From Thermodesulfovibrionia bacterium (lineage in GTDB: Bacteria > Nitrospirota > Thermodesulfovibrionia > UBA6902), in NCBI GenBank assembly GCA_030646035.1, contig JAUSMY010000023.1:1-64000 (forward strand): a stretch of 64,000 bases of DNA, in the 5' to 3' direction. The translations under genes and the position numbers were made by a program. Positions 8,340 to 17,219 of the stretch are shown here, in pieces (the first letter of the stretch is position 1; every line of letters begins with the position of its first letter). The notes under the pieces were generated by a model, which searched no databases, had not been told where the DNA came from, and saw only the letters and a program-made list of their open reading frames with translations.

Positions 8340-9389
8340 TTATGCTTCTTCCTTGTAAAGATGAACGTCTCTCTGAGGGAATGGGATCTTGACGCCTGAG
8401 GCATTAAAGCTCTTATATATGCCGGAATTTATCTGATGAACCGTAAGACCCCGCAGAGAAGGGTCATGTATCCAGCAGAGCAGTTCAAAGTTCAGAGCGG
8501 AATCACCAAAGGTTCTGAACCTGACACGCGGTTCAGGCTCTTTCTCAACATTTGAGTTTTCCGAGGCTACGTTCAAAAGTATCTGCTCAACAAGGTCGAT
8601 ATCGCTGCCATAAGCAACAGAAATCGGCACCTTGATCCTGCACTTTGGTTCAGGCGCGCTCTCATTTATTATCTTTGTATTGGCAAGTATCGCATTCGGC
8701 ACGGTTATCAGAATATCGTCCATTGTCTTGATACGCGTGCTTCTTATCCCGATCGTAACAACTTCGCCCCTTTCACCCTGATCGAGTACTACAAAGTCCC
8801 CGATCTTAAACGGCTTATCTATGAATATGCTTATGCCACCGAAGAAATTACCCAGCATGTCTTTTGCGGCAAAAGCGACTGCCGCACCGGCTATCCCTGC
8901 TGATGCGACAAGAGGCGTTATGTTTATCTTCCACAATGAAAGCAGGGCCATAAGCGCGGCTGCGAAGATGATGATCCTGGATATGTTCTCAGCAAATGGG
9001 ATGATATCTTTTTTCAGCCCGGTGGAATCCGATTCTTTCTGTATCTGTGCCTGAATAACGAGGCTGCTGACCTTTATTAATGCAAAGAACCATATTATGA
9101 CGATGAAGCTGTACAACATTGCGCTGGTGCGGAATGATAGTTTTTCAGACATTTCCAGGAAAGAGACAGAAAGGTTTATGCCGATAAACAGTGCTGTCAG
9201 GAATATGGGCCTGTGTATAAAATCGACAATCCTGTCATCTACTTCTGATTCTGTATATTTCGTTATCTTTTTAAGAAATCGGGAGATAAAGATATCAAAT
9301 ATCTTTGCAATGGCCACAGATAAAATTATCGTGATCAGAGCCTTCAGATATGGAGAGGTTATATTAAAGGAATCAAAGAGTTCTGACAT
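8340..9389 (-). CDS. small-conductance mechanosensitive channel, MscS family
   Basis: 349 residues. Three to four transmembrane segments lie in residues 15-165, with the pore-lining helix (PLVASAGIAGAAVAFAAKD) before the conserved GISIFIDKPFKIGDFV beta domain and a C-terminal alpha/beta domain. It gates on membrane tension and releases solutes under hypo-osmotic shock. It is the first gene of a two-gene operon with the metallophosphoesterase, and its promoter gives a probable leaderless mRNA. Confidence 0.93.
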   Translation of the reverse strand: MSELFDSFNITSPYLKALITIILSVAIAKIFDIFISRFLKKITKYTESEVDDRIVDFIHRPIFLTALFIGINLSVSFLEMSEKLSFRTSAMLYSFIVIIWFFALIKVSSLVIQAQIQKESDSTGLKKDIIPFAENISRIIIFAAALMALLSLWKINITPLVASAGIAGAAVAFAAKDMLGNFFGGISIFIDKPFKIGDFVVLDQGERGEVVTIGIRSTRIKTMDDILITVPNAILANTKIINESAPEPKCRIKVPISVAYGSDIDLVEQILLNVASENSNVEKEPEPRVRFRTFGDSALNFELLCWIHDPSLRGLTVHQINSGIYKSFNASGVKIPFPQRDVHLYKEEA

Positions 9390-9424
9390 TTTTCTACTTT
9401 AAACATACTAGAGATAAATTTCAA
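9390..9424 (-). promoter_or_regulatory. promoter of mscS, leaderless geometry
   Basis: Minus strand: TTGAAA (9419-9424), 17 bases, TAAAGT (9396-9401), 6 bases, ATG (9387-9389). No Shine-Dalgarno fits between, so transcription should start at or within the start codon. Confidence 0.6.
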
Positions 9425-9493
9425 TTGAATCGAAAAAAGATGAGGCAGCAGATGGTATCTAAATGCTTGGGGATTCTAAATTTAAGAAGATAT

Positions 9494-9535
9494 TTATAGT
9501 GCGGGCTCTGTGTATGGCAAGAGCCCGCACTATAA
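9494..9535 (-). terminator. strong hairpin after the 9553 lipoprotein gene
   Basis: A 16-bp perfect stem (TTATAGTGCGGGCTCT 9494-9509 with 9520-9535) has a 10-base loop and lies 18 bases after the lipoprotein stop. No clear U-tract follows on the minus strand, so it may be a weak terminator or an mRNA 3' stabiliser. Confidence 0.55.
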
Positions 9536-9552
9536 TGAATATGCGTTATTTG

Positions 9553-10128
9553 TTATTGCAATAAAACCTGAATAGAGTCTAAAGAAAAGTAACACCCGTC
9601 ACATGTCTCGTCTTCATTTACAACAAAACTTTCACCATATAATCCTGCATCAATCACATAATGCTTTACACTTGGGGCTCCAGGCTCAGGCCCCGGCCCA
9701 TCTGCAGAGAAACCATAATGGTTATCGATCCCGAAAATAAGCGGGCGTTTTACACCATCCGGACATGCGGCAGTGGTATTCACGTCCCATTTCCCGGAAC
9801 TGAACCCTATGGAATAAGAATAAAGCTTCACTCTTTGATTGAATGTTAATCTATAGCCGGAACTTCTTTCTTTAACACGCCTGTCAAAAAATATGCCGTC
9901 AGCATCAGTTACCATACCTTCCTCACCGTACAATGGAGTTACTGTAAGTGAAAGTTTTCCTGATGCATCACTGTAAGAAGTCCCGTCAGTTTTAAGGTCA
10001 ATATCTACAAGTCTGGCAGCATCCGCCTGATTCAGTTCAGGCTTTATCGGGTTCAATGCCCTTTTTTCCGACACACATGAAGTCAAAACAAAAAATACCA
10101 GCGGCAGCATAATTAAAAATTTTTTCAT
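9553..10128 (-). CDS. hypothetical lipoprotein
   Basis: 191 residues. The N-terminus MKKFLIMLPLVFFVLTSC is a clear lipoprotein signal with Cys at residue 18. The mature part contains paired cysteines (TAACPDG, DETCDGCYF), suggesting a disulfide-stabilised beta domain, and I recognise no family. It has a Shine-Dalgarno GGAGG before ATG 10128. It stands alone between the hairpin at 9494-9535 and the tRNA gene. Confidence 0.6.
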   Translation of the reverse strand: MKKFLIMLPLVFFVLTSCVSEKRALNPIKPELNQADAARLVDIDLKTDGTSYSDASGKLSLTVTPLYGEEGMVTDADGIFFDRRVKERSSGYRLTFNQRVKLYSYSIGFSSGKWDVNTTAACPDGVKRPLIFGIDNHYGFSADGPGPEPGAPSVKHYVIDAGLYGESFVVNEDETCDGCYFSLDSIQVLLQ

Positions 10129-10230
10129 TTTTCTTAACCTCCGTTTCCCAAGTTTATAAAAGTTATTGGTTTGTTAATGATGTTATATATGGCAAATTAT
10201 TAATTAAAAAAGATGAAATGTCAAGAAATA

Positions 10231-10307
10231 TGGTAGCGATGGGTGGACTCGAACCACCGACCTTACGGATATGAGCCGTATGCTCTAACCGACTGAGCTA
10301 CATCGCC
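10231..10307 (-). tRNA. tRNA-Met (CAT), elongator type
   Basis: The reverse complement folds as a complete cloverleaf: acceptor GGCGATG paired with CATCGCT (a terminal G-U pair), D arm GTAGCTCAGTCGGTTAGAGC, anticodon loop CTCATAT (anticodon CAT), T arm with GGTTCGAACCC and an encoded CCA. The first base is paired, unlike the initiator with its C1-A72 mismatch. The CAT anticodon could also be a lysidine-modified tRNA-Ile2, which needs a dedicated classifier to exclude. Confidence 0.9.
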
Positions 10308-10414
10308 TTTGGAGAAATGGAGAAATAAAGTAACAGAATAAAACTTTTAAAGTCAATTATACCAGATTAATAAGAGACAAGTTGCAGTCTCTAACACCAT
10401 TATTATATTTGAGC

Positions 10415-10420
10415 TATAAT
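10415..10420 (+). promoter_or_regulatory. -10 box of the mobB-hem operon
   Basis: TATAAT lies 12 bases before ATG 10433. The -35 region is poor. The predicted leader is about five bases, with no Shine-Dalgarno. Confidence 0.5.
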
Positions 10421-10432
10421 TGCTGAATACTT

Positions 10433-11014
10433 ATGGATAATGACAGCCCGTTTATAATAATCTCTGTCACAGGCGCGCACAGCAGCGTGGGGAAGACGAC
10501 TTTATGTGCCATGCTGTTAAAGGAGCTTAAAGGTTTTGGAGCTATCAAATTCACCAGGACGCCTCTTTACACATCGCTGATAGATGATGAAGAGGTTCTG
10601 AAGCAGCGTGGGAAGGATACGGCAATCATGTATGGCGCAGGCGCGGAAAGGGTGCTCTGGATAAAGAGTCCCGGAGAAGACGGGCTTGAACAGGTTTTAG
10701 GCGAGGCGCTTCAGAGGATGAAATGCCTGAAAGGGGTCATTGTAGAAGGCAACAGTCCTGTGGATTTTTTAAATCCCCATCTGGTAATATTCATAATTGC
10801 ACAAGATGGCGAAGTGAAACCATCAGCCCTTAAAGTTGCCGGCAGGGCTGATGTTTTAGTTTATAACTGCGGCAAAGATGCTGTGCATTTCGACCTTCCA
10901 GTTCCAATGCGGGAGGATGTCAGGGTCTTCAGTATAGATCTGATCGAAAAAAAGGGGGAATTTGATGAGCTCATCTCCTTTATCAAAGAGAGAGTTGCTG
11001 GAGGTTCGCATTAA
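10433..11014 (+). CDS. MobB-like P-loop GTPase
   Basis: 193 residues. Walker A is GAHSSVGKTT (residues 14-23). IVEGNSPVDF (about 109-118) sits where a Walker B or switch segment is expected and DVLVYNCGKD is reminiscent of the NKxD base-recognition region. It resembles MobB of molybdopterin-guanine dinucleotide synthesis or related SIMIBI proteins, but no other Mo-cofactor gene is nearby, so the substrate is uncertain. It heads an operon with a small overlapping gene, a CcsA-like protein, hemA and hemC, so a link to tetrapyrrole or cytochrome biogenesis is also possible. Confidence 0.65.
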   Translation: MDNDSPFIIISVTGAHSSVGKTTLCAMLLKELKGFGAIKFTRTPLYTSLIDDEEVLKQRGKDTAIMYGAGAERVLWIKSPGEDGLEQVLGEALQRMKCLKGVIVEGNSPVDFLNPHLVIFIIAQDGEVKPSALKVAGRADVLVYNCGKDAVHFDLPVPMREDVRVFSIDLIEKKGEFDELISFIKERVAGGSH

Positions 11015-11156
11015 GGAAGCTTCAGTTGACAGAGTAATAACATGCCATTCTATAAGGAAGATTGCTGAAGAGACAGAGGCAACTTACCTTGAGGCCGGAG
11101 ATGCCGCAAACAGACTTGAGATCAAGATACGCGAATGTGAGCTCGGCTGTTTTTAA
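10965..11156 (+). CDS. small conserved-looking protein with C-terminal CELGCF
   Basis: 63 residues from ATG 10965, which has a strong Shine-Dalgarno (AGGGGGAA) and overlaps the end of the MobB-like gene by 50 bases. The sequence has a helix-turn-helix-like middle (SIRKIAEETEATYLEAGDAANRLEIKI) and ends CELGCF, with another Cys at residue 28. I have an impression of similar short proteins beside MobB-like genes in other anaerobes, but cannot name a family. The three cysteines could bind metal. Codon pattern and strong start support a real gene. Confidence 0.6.
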   Translation: MSSSPLSKRELLEVRIKEASVDRVITCHSIRKIAEETEATYLEAGDAANRLEIKIRECELGCF

Positions 11157-11174
11157 GGAGACCTGTTCATTAAT

Positions 11175-11996
11175 ATGGAAGCGAATGTCCTGCTTTTTGA
11201 ATTAGCCCTTACCTTTTATTCCTTTGCCACTATTGTCGGCGTAATAGAGCTCTTCAGGAAGATAAAGGCCACATCAAAGGCAACATTATATCTTGCGCTG
11301 ATAGGATTCCTTTTACATACCGCCAATATCGTGGTCAGGTATGTGCAGGGAGGGCATCTGCCTGCTACCAATCTGCATGAATCCACTTCGTTTTTAGCAT
11401 GGTGTATCCTGCTCCTCTTCTTCTTTCATGAATACCGCTACAAGCTCGGCCTTCTAAGCTCTTTTATAATGCCGATAGTGCTTATCTTCATGCTCTCATC
11501 ATCTGTATTCCCGAGGGAGATAACAGAGCTGAGCCCTGTGCTTAAGAGTTATTGGTTCGGTTTTCACGTCGCACTTGCTTTTCTTGGCGACGCGGCGTTT
11601 GCCATGGCATGCGGCATCGGCATCATGTACCTGATACAGGAACGCTTTGTTAAACACAAGCAACTGGGAGGTCTCTTTCAGAGGCTTCCGAACCTTCAGT
11701 CGCTTGATGAGGTCAACTATCACCTCATCACTCTCGGTTTCCCTCTCCTTACACTTGCAATGATAACAGGCGCCATATGGGCCAAATCCGTATGGGGGAC
11801 ATATTGGCGGTGGGACCCTAAAGAGGTCTGGTCCCTGATAACATGGCTCATCTACGCGCTTGTGCTTCATTTAAGGCTGACCGTCGGATGGAGAGGCAAG
11901 AAGGCTGCCATTCTTTCTATAGCCGGTTTCCTTTTGGTCATATTTACATTTTTGGGGGTTACCCTGCTCTTAAAGGGGATTCACGTCTTTGAGTAA
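11175..11996 (+). CDS. CcsA/HemX-like haem-handling membrane protein
   Basis: 273 residues with about eight transmembrane segments. The tryptophan-rich WWD signature (WGTYWRWDPKEVWSLITW, about 212-229) and flanking histidines place it in the CcsA/CcmC/HemX family, which binds haem for cytochrome c assembly. Its position directly before hemA matches the hemAX arrangement, where the HemX-type protein influences glutamyl-tRNA reductase levels. A second paralogue lies at 35426-36529 beside resB, so this copy is probably the HemX-like one. It has a Shine-Dalgarno AAGGAG. Confidence 0.85.
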   Translation: MEANVLLFELALTFYSFATIVGVIELFRKIKATSKATLYLALIGFLLHTANIVVRYVQGGHLPATNLHESTSFLAWCILLLFFFHEYRYKLGLLSSFIMPIVLIFMLSSSVFPREITELSPVLKSYWFGFHVALAFLGDAAFAMACGIGIMYLIQERFVKHKQLGGLFQRLPNLQSLDEVNYHLITLGFPLLTLAMITGAIWAKSVWGTYWRWDPKEVWSLITWLIYALVLHLRLTVGWRGKKAAILSIAGFLLVIFTFLGVTLLLKGIHVFE

Positions 11997-12022
11997 GAAC
12001 CTCATTAACAATTGCTAATTCA

Positions 12023-13303
12023 ATGAATATTATCGTTGTAGGTCTTAATCACAAAACAGCGCCTATTGAAGTCAGGGAGAAGTTCGCATTTGACGGCGGC
12101 AAGCTTCAGGAGGCGGTCAATATCCTCAAGGCGTCAAAGATAACAGATGAGAATGTTATCCTCTCGACATGCAACCGCGTTGAGATGTACGCCGGGGTGA
12201 AGGACATAGCATCAGGGATCGAGAATATCAAGAAATTTCTTTCTGATTTTCACAATGTCCCGAGGGAGGCGCTTGATAAGTCCCTTTTTATTTATCACGG
12301 GCGTGATGCGGTAAGGCATATATTCAGGGTTGCGTCAGGCCTTGATTCAATGGTATTGGGCGAGCCTCAGATATTAGGCCAGATAAAGGATGCGTATGAC
12401 TTCTCGCTGAAGTGCAAATCCACCGGAACCCTCCTTAATAAGCTGATGAAGAAGACGGTCTCTGTTGCAAAACGGACAAGGACAGAGACAGGCATTGGAA
12501 AGGGGGCTGTGAATATCAGCTATGCTGCGGTGGAGCTTGCCAAAAAAATATTTGGGGATCTGACCACAAAGGCCATTATGCTTATCGGCGCCGGAGAGAT
12601 GGCAGAGCTTGCAGCCAGGCATCTTATTAATAACGGCGTAAAGGATGTAATAGTCGCAAACCGCACACACGAGAGGGCGGAAGAGCTTGCAAAGGAATTT
12701 CAGGGCAGAACGGTCAGGTTTGAATCTTTATTGCAGGAATTAAAAGATACGGATATAGTTATATGTTCAACCGGCGCGCCCAACTATATCCTGATGAAAG
12801 AAGAGATGCACATGACAATGAAGAAGCGCAAACAAAAGCCGGTCTTTATAATAGATATATCCGTTCCGAGGAATATCGACCCTGAGATCGATCATCTTGA
12901 TAACGTTTACCTTTATAATACTGATGACCTTCAGGGCATTATTGATGTTAATGCAGATGAAAGAAAGATAGAGGCTGAAAAGGCTTCAGAGATCGTTGAA
13001 TCAGAGGTAGAGACCTTCATGAAGTGGCAGGCGTCTTTATCTTCAGTCCCGACCATCGTTGCTCTCAGGGAGAAGGCAGAGGCTATTAAAAATGATGAGC
13101 TTGAGAAGGCGCTTAAGAAGCTCGGCCCTCTGGGAGAGTCGCAGACCAGGACGATAGAGCATCTTGCCAGCTCAATCGTAAATAAAATAATTCACGGCCC
13201 GACAGCAGCGCTGAAATCAGCTGAAGATGATAAAGAGATTGTGGTTGATGTTATAAGAAGATTATTTGACCTTGAAGGAGAGAAAGATAATGGCCAATCG
13301 TAA
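12023..13303 (+). CDS. hemA: glutamyl-tRNA reductase
   Basis: 426 residues; NADPH-dependent reduction of Glu-tRNA to glutamate-1-semialdehyde, the first committed step of C5-pathway tetrapyrrole synthesis. The catalytic Cys50 lies in LSTCNRVEMYAG, GLDSMVLGEPQILGQIK is conserved, and the NADPH domain begins at LIGAGEMAELAARHL (about 190). The C-terminal helical dimerisation domain is complete. It overlaps hemC by 14 bases. Confidence 0.97.
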   Translation: MNIIVVGLNHKTAPIEVREKFAFDGGKLQEAVNILKASKITDENVILSTCNRVEMYAGVKDIASGIENIKKFLSDFHNVPREALDKSLFIYHGRDAVRHIFRVASGLDSMVLGEPQILGQIKDAYDFSLKCKSTGTLLNKLMKKTVSVAKRTRTETGIGKGAVNISYAAVELAKKIFGDLTTKAIMLIGAGEMAELAARHLINNGVKDVIVANRTHERAEELAKEFQGRTVRFESLLQELKDTDIVICSTGAPNYILMKEEMHMTMKKRKQKPVFIIDISVPRNIDPEIDHLDNVYLYNTDDLQGIIDVNADERKIEAEKASEIVESEVETFMKWQASLSSVPTIVALREKAEAIKNDELEKALKKLGPLGESQTRTIEHLASSIVNKIIHGPTAALKSAEDDKEIVVDVIRRLFDLEGEKDNGQS

Positions 13304-14237
13304 TATTACAATAGCTACACGCGGCAGCATGCTTGCCCTATGGCAGGCCGAGTGGATAAAGTCGCAGCTCCTGGAATTAAACAATGAGATTACTGTGACC
13401 CTCAACAAGATAAAGACGACCGGAGACATCATCCTTGATGTCCCGCTTGCGCAGGTCGGCGGCAAAGGGCTCTTTGTTAAAGAGATCGAGGAGGCGCTTC
13501 TGGATGGGTCGGCAGACCTTGCCGTTCACAGCATGAAGGATGTGCCGACCGAACTGCCTGAGAGCCTGCATCTGGCAGCGATCTGCAAGAGGGAGGACCC
13601 GAGGGATGCATTGCTGGCCCGGAAGGGGATCAAGAGCATTAATGACCTCCCGCAAGGGGCGCATGTGGGCACGAGCAGCCTCAGAAGGATGTGCCAGCTC
13701 CTGAGCATCAGGCCTGACCTCAGGATAACCCAGCTTCGCGGTAATGTTGACACAAGGATAAGAAAGCTTGATGAGGGCCAGTTTGATGCTATTATACTTG
13801 CAACTGCCGGGGTCAAGAGGCTTGGCTACTCCGATAGGATAACCGAGAGGATTCACATTGATGTCAGTCTCCCCGCAATAGCCCAGGGGGCAGTAGGGAT
13901 TGAGTGCAGGATCGATGATGTTTTCATTAATGACCTTATTAAGAAGCTTGACCATGCCGAAACATCAGTCTGTGTAAAGGCGGAGAGGTCGTTTCTCAAG
14001 AAGCTTGAGGGCGGATGCCAGGTGCCTATCGCAGGACATGCTGTTCTTGAGAGCGATGAGAAACTTGTCTTGACCGGCCTTGTAGGTAGCCTTTCAGGAG
14101 AGATCATAATAAAGGACATGATCAGCGGAAGGCCTGAAGAGGCAGAATCGCTGGGGACAAGACTTGCCGAATCACTCCTTGCAAAAGGCGCCGGCAAGAT
14201 ACTGGCTGAGGTCTATGGAAACAATCAAAGGCAATAA
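13290..14237 (+). CDS. hemC: porphobilinogen deaminase (hydroxymethylbilane synthase)
   Basis: 315 residues from ATG 13290, preceded by Shine-Dalgarno AAGGAGAG inside the end of hemA; a TTG eight codons upstream is rejected. It polymerises four porphobilinogens. IATRGSMLALWQA (8-20), HSMKDVPTELP and LRGNVDTR are signature segments. The dipyrromethane cofactor attaches to Cys243 (EGGCQVPIAGHA). No hemD or hemB follows in this window. Confidence 0.97.
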   Translation: MANRNITIATRGSMLALWQAEWIKSQLLELNNEITVTLNKIKTTGDIILDVPLAQVGGKGLFVKEIEEALLDGSADLAVHSMKDVPTELPESLHLAAICKREDPRDALLARKGIKSINDLPQGAHVGTSSLRRMCQLLSIRPDLRITQLRGNVDTRIRKLDEGQFDAIILATAGVKRLGYSDRITERIHIDVSLPAIAQGAVGIECRIDDVFINDLIKKLDHAETSVCVKAERSFLKKLEGGCQVPIAGHAVLESDEKLVLTGLVGSLSGEIIIKDMISGRPEEAESLGTRLAESLLAKGAGKILAEVYGNNQRQ

Positions 14238-14328
14238 TTACTTTTTGACGTATCTTTCATTATTGTTCCGTATTGGTTTATAATTTCCTGTTCTTATTAT
14301 CTTACTATCCTAAACATAGAGGTTTAAT

Positions 14329-14997
14329 ATGCTTAAAGCAATGCACAGCAGTAAGTTCTTCAGTATGGTTATTCTGGGCGGGGTTATTTTTATTATCACT
14401 ATATCATTCCTTTTCTGGGGTATCGGCCCCAAGTCCAACGATCAATCAGGCGTTCTGGCGAAGATTGAAGGCGAAAGGATAATGATCGATGAATATTGGA
14501 ATAAATATAATGAGGCATACAGAAGGATGAAAGAAGTTTATAAGACCGAAGAGGAGCTTAAGGCGCTTGATCTTAAAGAGAGTGTTCTTTCTTCCATGAT
14601 AGACAGAAATGTGCTTCTGGTAGCCGCTAAAAGAGCAGGCATAGATGTGTCTGATGAAGAGCTCAGGAATGAGATCATAAATACATCATATTTTCAAAAG
14701 AACGGCTCCTTTGACCCAGCTCTTTATGAACGGATACTCAGCCAGAACCGCATGAGCCCGCAGTCATTTGAGGCAGAATACAGAAATGACATCATTGTTA
14801 ATAAAATGAACCGACTGATCGAAGAGACGGCCGAGCTGACATCCGATGAGATGAACATGCTCAATTCCGTAAAAGAAGGCAAGGATCAGTTAATTGAGGC
14901 CTTTCTTTCACAAAAGAAGAACCAGGCCATGCGTGTCTATATTGACGGGATGAAGCAGATGGTTGATATTACTGTGAACCGCGACCTTATCATGTAG
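14329..14997 (+). CDS. SurA/PpiD N-terminal-domain chaperone lacking a PPIase domain
   Basis: 222 residues: one membrane anchor (about 10-31, FFSMVILGGVIFIITISFLFWG), then a SurA_N-type helical chaperone region (about 41-180). The final helix (NQAMRVYIDGMKQMVDITVN) resembles the segment that in PpiD-type proteins follows the parvulin domain. The catalytic parvulin insert is missing, yet the frame is intact with no decay. It probably acts as a periplasmic foldase-like holdase anchored in the inner membrane. It has an AGAGG Shine-Dalgarno, and TATAAT at 14279-14284 may be its promoter. Confidence 0.75.
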   Translation: MLKAMHSSKFFSMVILGGVIFIITISFLFWGIGPKSNDQSGVLAKIEGERIMIDEYWNKYNEAYRRMKEVYKTEEELKALDLKESVLSSMIDRNVLLVAAKRAGIDVSDEELRNEIINTSYFQKNGSFDPALYERILSQNRMSPQSFEAEYRNDIIVNKMNRLIEETAELTSDEMNMLNSVKEGKDQLIEAFLSQKKNQAMRVYIDGMKQMVDITVNRDLIM

Positions 14998-15094
14998 CTC
15001 CCTTAAGAAATACTCTCCCGCGATTTTAAAAGGTTTTTTCAAGCTGATTCTTGTTTTTTGCCTATAATGGAATAACCAATTATGTAGTTTAACC

Positions 15095-15131
15095 TTGACA
15101 AAGAGGTCTCTTTCCTGTATTAATTTAAAAC
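15095..15131 (+). promoter_or_regulatory. promoter of the MltD-like gene, leaderless geometry
   Basis: TTGACA (15095-15100), 17 bases, TATTAA (15118-15123), 8 bases, ATG 15132. No Shine-Dalgarno precedes the ATG. Confidence 0.7.
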
Positions 15132-16400
15132 ATGTTTAAGTCTGTAACTAATTATATTATTATATTTATCCTGGTGTTAGGGGGAGCAGCTGCAATTCCT
15201 TGTTTCCCCGGGAGGGCGCTTGCCTCTACTGATGCGGCCGTGGATATTAATGTAAATAAAGAGCTGGCAACAGTCATTGAGGCTTCATCATCATTGATGA
15301 CAGCTACGGATGCGCAGACGGCGCCGGTCGATGTGATTATTTCTTCACAGACGACACAGGAATATTCAGAACAGAAAGAATCTGAGATCAATGGTCTCTT
15401 TGAAAGATTCGGTTTCAATAAAGTTGTCCAGGGCAGCATCATGTTTTATTCTGACAAGAAAAAATCCTTCAGCAAGAGCCTCGGCCTTGCGAGCAGGTAT
15501 ATCAAAGAAATGTCAGCCGTCTTCATTGAAAAGGGGATGCCTGCGGAACTTGCATTTCTTCCATTGATCGAAAGCGGATACAGGAACCACGCATCTTCAG
15601 ACAAGAGCGCTTCAGGAATATGGCAGTTCATACCTTCCACAGCCAGAAGGTACGGGTTAAAGATAGATTCGTGGGTGGACGAGAGGCGTGACCCGGTGAA
15701 GTCCACTGTTGCAGCTTCTGAATACCTTTCTGACATGTATGACAAGTTCGGCTCATGGAACCTTGCACTTGCAGCATATAACGCAGGGGAAGGCAAGATA
15801 GGTATGGCTATAAAACAAAATAAAGGCGATGATTACTGGAAGATGAGGGGGACAGGGTATATTACAGAAGAGACAAAGAGGTTCATCCCTTCATTTGTGG
15901 CAGCGGCGGCGATAGCCACATATCCTGAAAAATATGGTTTTGACAGTATCGATCATGCTAAACCTTTAATATATGATGAGGTTGTTATAAAGGCTTCTAT
16001 GGATCTAAGCACGGTTGCCGAATTTACAGGAGCCGGTGTGGAAGATATAAAAGACCTGAACCCGGAGCTGAAATCCTGGTGCACACCTCTGAATGTATCT
16101 GAATATAACCTGCGGATACCGGCAGGAACAAAAGAGTCATTTCTTAGCAGGATCGCTGAGGCCACTGAAGATGAACTCTTTTATGTGAAGGTCTACAGGG
16201 TGGCAGCCGGTGATACTTTAGGGAAGATAGCAAAGATGTTCCACTCATCGGTACAGGCGATCATTGATATTAATTCTCTTGGCAAGGATGCAGTGATCGT
16301 TGCAGGCAGAGATATTCTTGTGCCGGTAAACAGGGCAGAACAGCTCAAAGCCGGTAAGGTAGTTTATTTAAAACCTCTCAGCAAGTGCAGAAACCTGTAG
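15132..16400 (+). CDS. mltD: MltD-like lytic transglycosylase with LysM domain
   Basis: 422 residues. Signal peptide (residues 1-31), a spacer rich in small residues, then an SLT catalytic domain at about 125-260. The catalytic Glu is in LPLIESGYRNHASS; ASGIWQFIPSTARRYGL and LALAAYNAGEGKI are further signatures. One clear LysM repeat is near the C-terminus (YRVAAGDTLGKIAKMFHSS...LVPV, about 356-404), preceded by a degenerate one. It cleaves peptidoglycan to 1,6-anhydro-muropeptides in the periplasm. Its products could feed the MurNAc recycling genes at 26551-29572. Confidence 0.92.
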   Translation: MFKSVTNYIIIFILVLGGAAAIPCFPGRALASTDAAVDINVNKELATVIEASSSLMTATDAQTAPVDVIISSQTTQEYSEQKESEINGLFERFGFNKVVQGSIMFYSDKKKSFSKSLGLASRYIKEMSAVFIEKGMPAELAFLPLIESGYRNHASSDKSASGIWQFIPSTARRYGLKIDSWVDERRDPVKSTVAASEYLSDMYDKFGSWNLALAAYNAGEGKIGMAIKQNKGDDYWKMRGTGYITEETKRFIPSFVAAAAIATYPEKYGFDSIDHAKPLIYDEVVIKASMDLSTVAEFTGAGVEDIKDLNPELKSWCTPLNVSEYNLRIPAGTKESFLSRIAEATEDELFYVKVYRVAAGDTLGKIAKMFHSSVQAIIDINSLGKDAVIVAGRDILVPVNRAEQLKAGKVVYLKPLSKCRNL

Positions 16401-16446
16401 TTTAAAACAGCGCCTGTACCTGAACTTTCACTTTCCGCCGACTAAC

Positions 16447-17184
16447 TTATTTCGGGGCCTTCTCTTCTGTGCCGGTTGCCACGGGCTTGTTTTTATCAGC
16501 TATCTTTGCCGTAGCCTCTGCCTTCCATGGCGAGGATGGGAATGTTTTTGCAAGCTCTTCATACTTTGTAAGCGCCATATCATTATTCCCTGCAGCTGCG
16601 TAGTTCCTCGCTTCAAGTACAAGAGCGGTGTCTTTGAATATGCCGTTGTTCAAAGCAGCGAGCTTGTGGAGAGCGTCAAGAGCTTGATCGTTTTTGCCGG
16701 TTCTTGAATAAGCAGATGCCAGTTTCTGATAGACAAGCGGGAGTATCTCATCTTCCTTGCCAAACTTGCTGACAAAACGGTTGTATTCTTTGATAGCGTT
16801 TTCATAATTGCCGAGTTTAAAATATGAGTTCCCAAGTGAGAAGAGGGCTGTAGGAGTAATTTTGGTATCGACAGAGCTTTGGTAGAGGCCAAGCGCCTTT
16901 TTTAACTTATCTTCTCCCAACGAGCCTGGCTGGCTTGGGTAAAAAATCTTATTTGCATCCATTTCAATGCCGCGCGCCTTTTTCTCTATAGACGAATTGT
17001 ATAGCAGAAAGGCCGCTGATATCACAACTATTAAACCGGCAACTGAAACGGCAATTGTGGCCTCTTTCTTTTTGTCTTTTATAAGGCCATTGATATTATC
17101 CCATGCGTGAGCGGCCATGGTCTTAACATCTGCATCATCAAGGCCGGTTTTTTTAACGACCCTTTTCTTTATCGCTTTAGGCAT
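16447..17184 (-). CDS. YfgM-like membrane-anchored TPR protein
   Basis: 245 residues. A basic N-terminus is followed by one transmembrane segment (about 43-63, ATIAVSVAGLIVVISAAFLLY) and four to five tetratricopeptide-like repeats (TALFSLGNSYFKLGNYENAIKEY and similar). This matches YfgM/ancillary SecYEG-type or coordinator proteins. The frame is intact, with a GGAGG Shine-Dalgarno before ATG 17184. It is followed upstream by the PHP gene on the same strand, 36 bases away. Confidence 0.75.
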   Translation of the reverse strand: MPKAIKKRVVKKTGLDDADVKTMAAHAWDNINGLIKDKKKEATIAVSVAGLIVVISAAFLLYNSSIEKKARGIEMDANKIFYPSQPGSLGEDKLKKALGLYQSSVDTKITPTALFSLGNSYFKLGNYENAIKEYNRFVSKFGKEDEILPLVYQKLASAYSRTGKNDQALDALHKLAALNNGIFKDTALVLEARNYAAAGNNDMALTKYEELAKTFPSSPWKAEATAKIADKNKPVATGTEEKAPK

Positions 17185-17219
17185 TTATTATCCTCCGGAA
17201 TTTAACAGCCCATATGGGC

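Noticed and set aside
10231-10307. Initiator tRNA-Met
   Set aside because: The terminal acceptor pair is G-U and the anticodon stem lacks the three G-C pairs of initiators.
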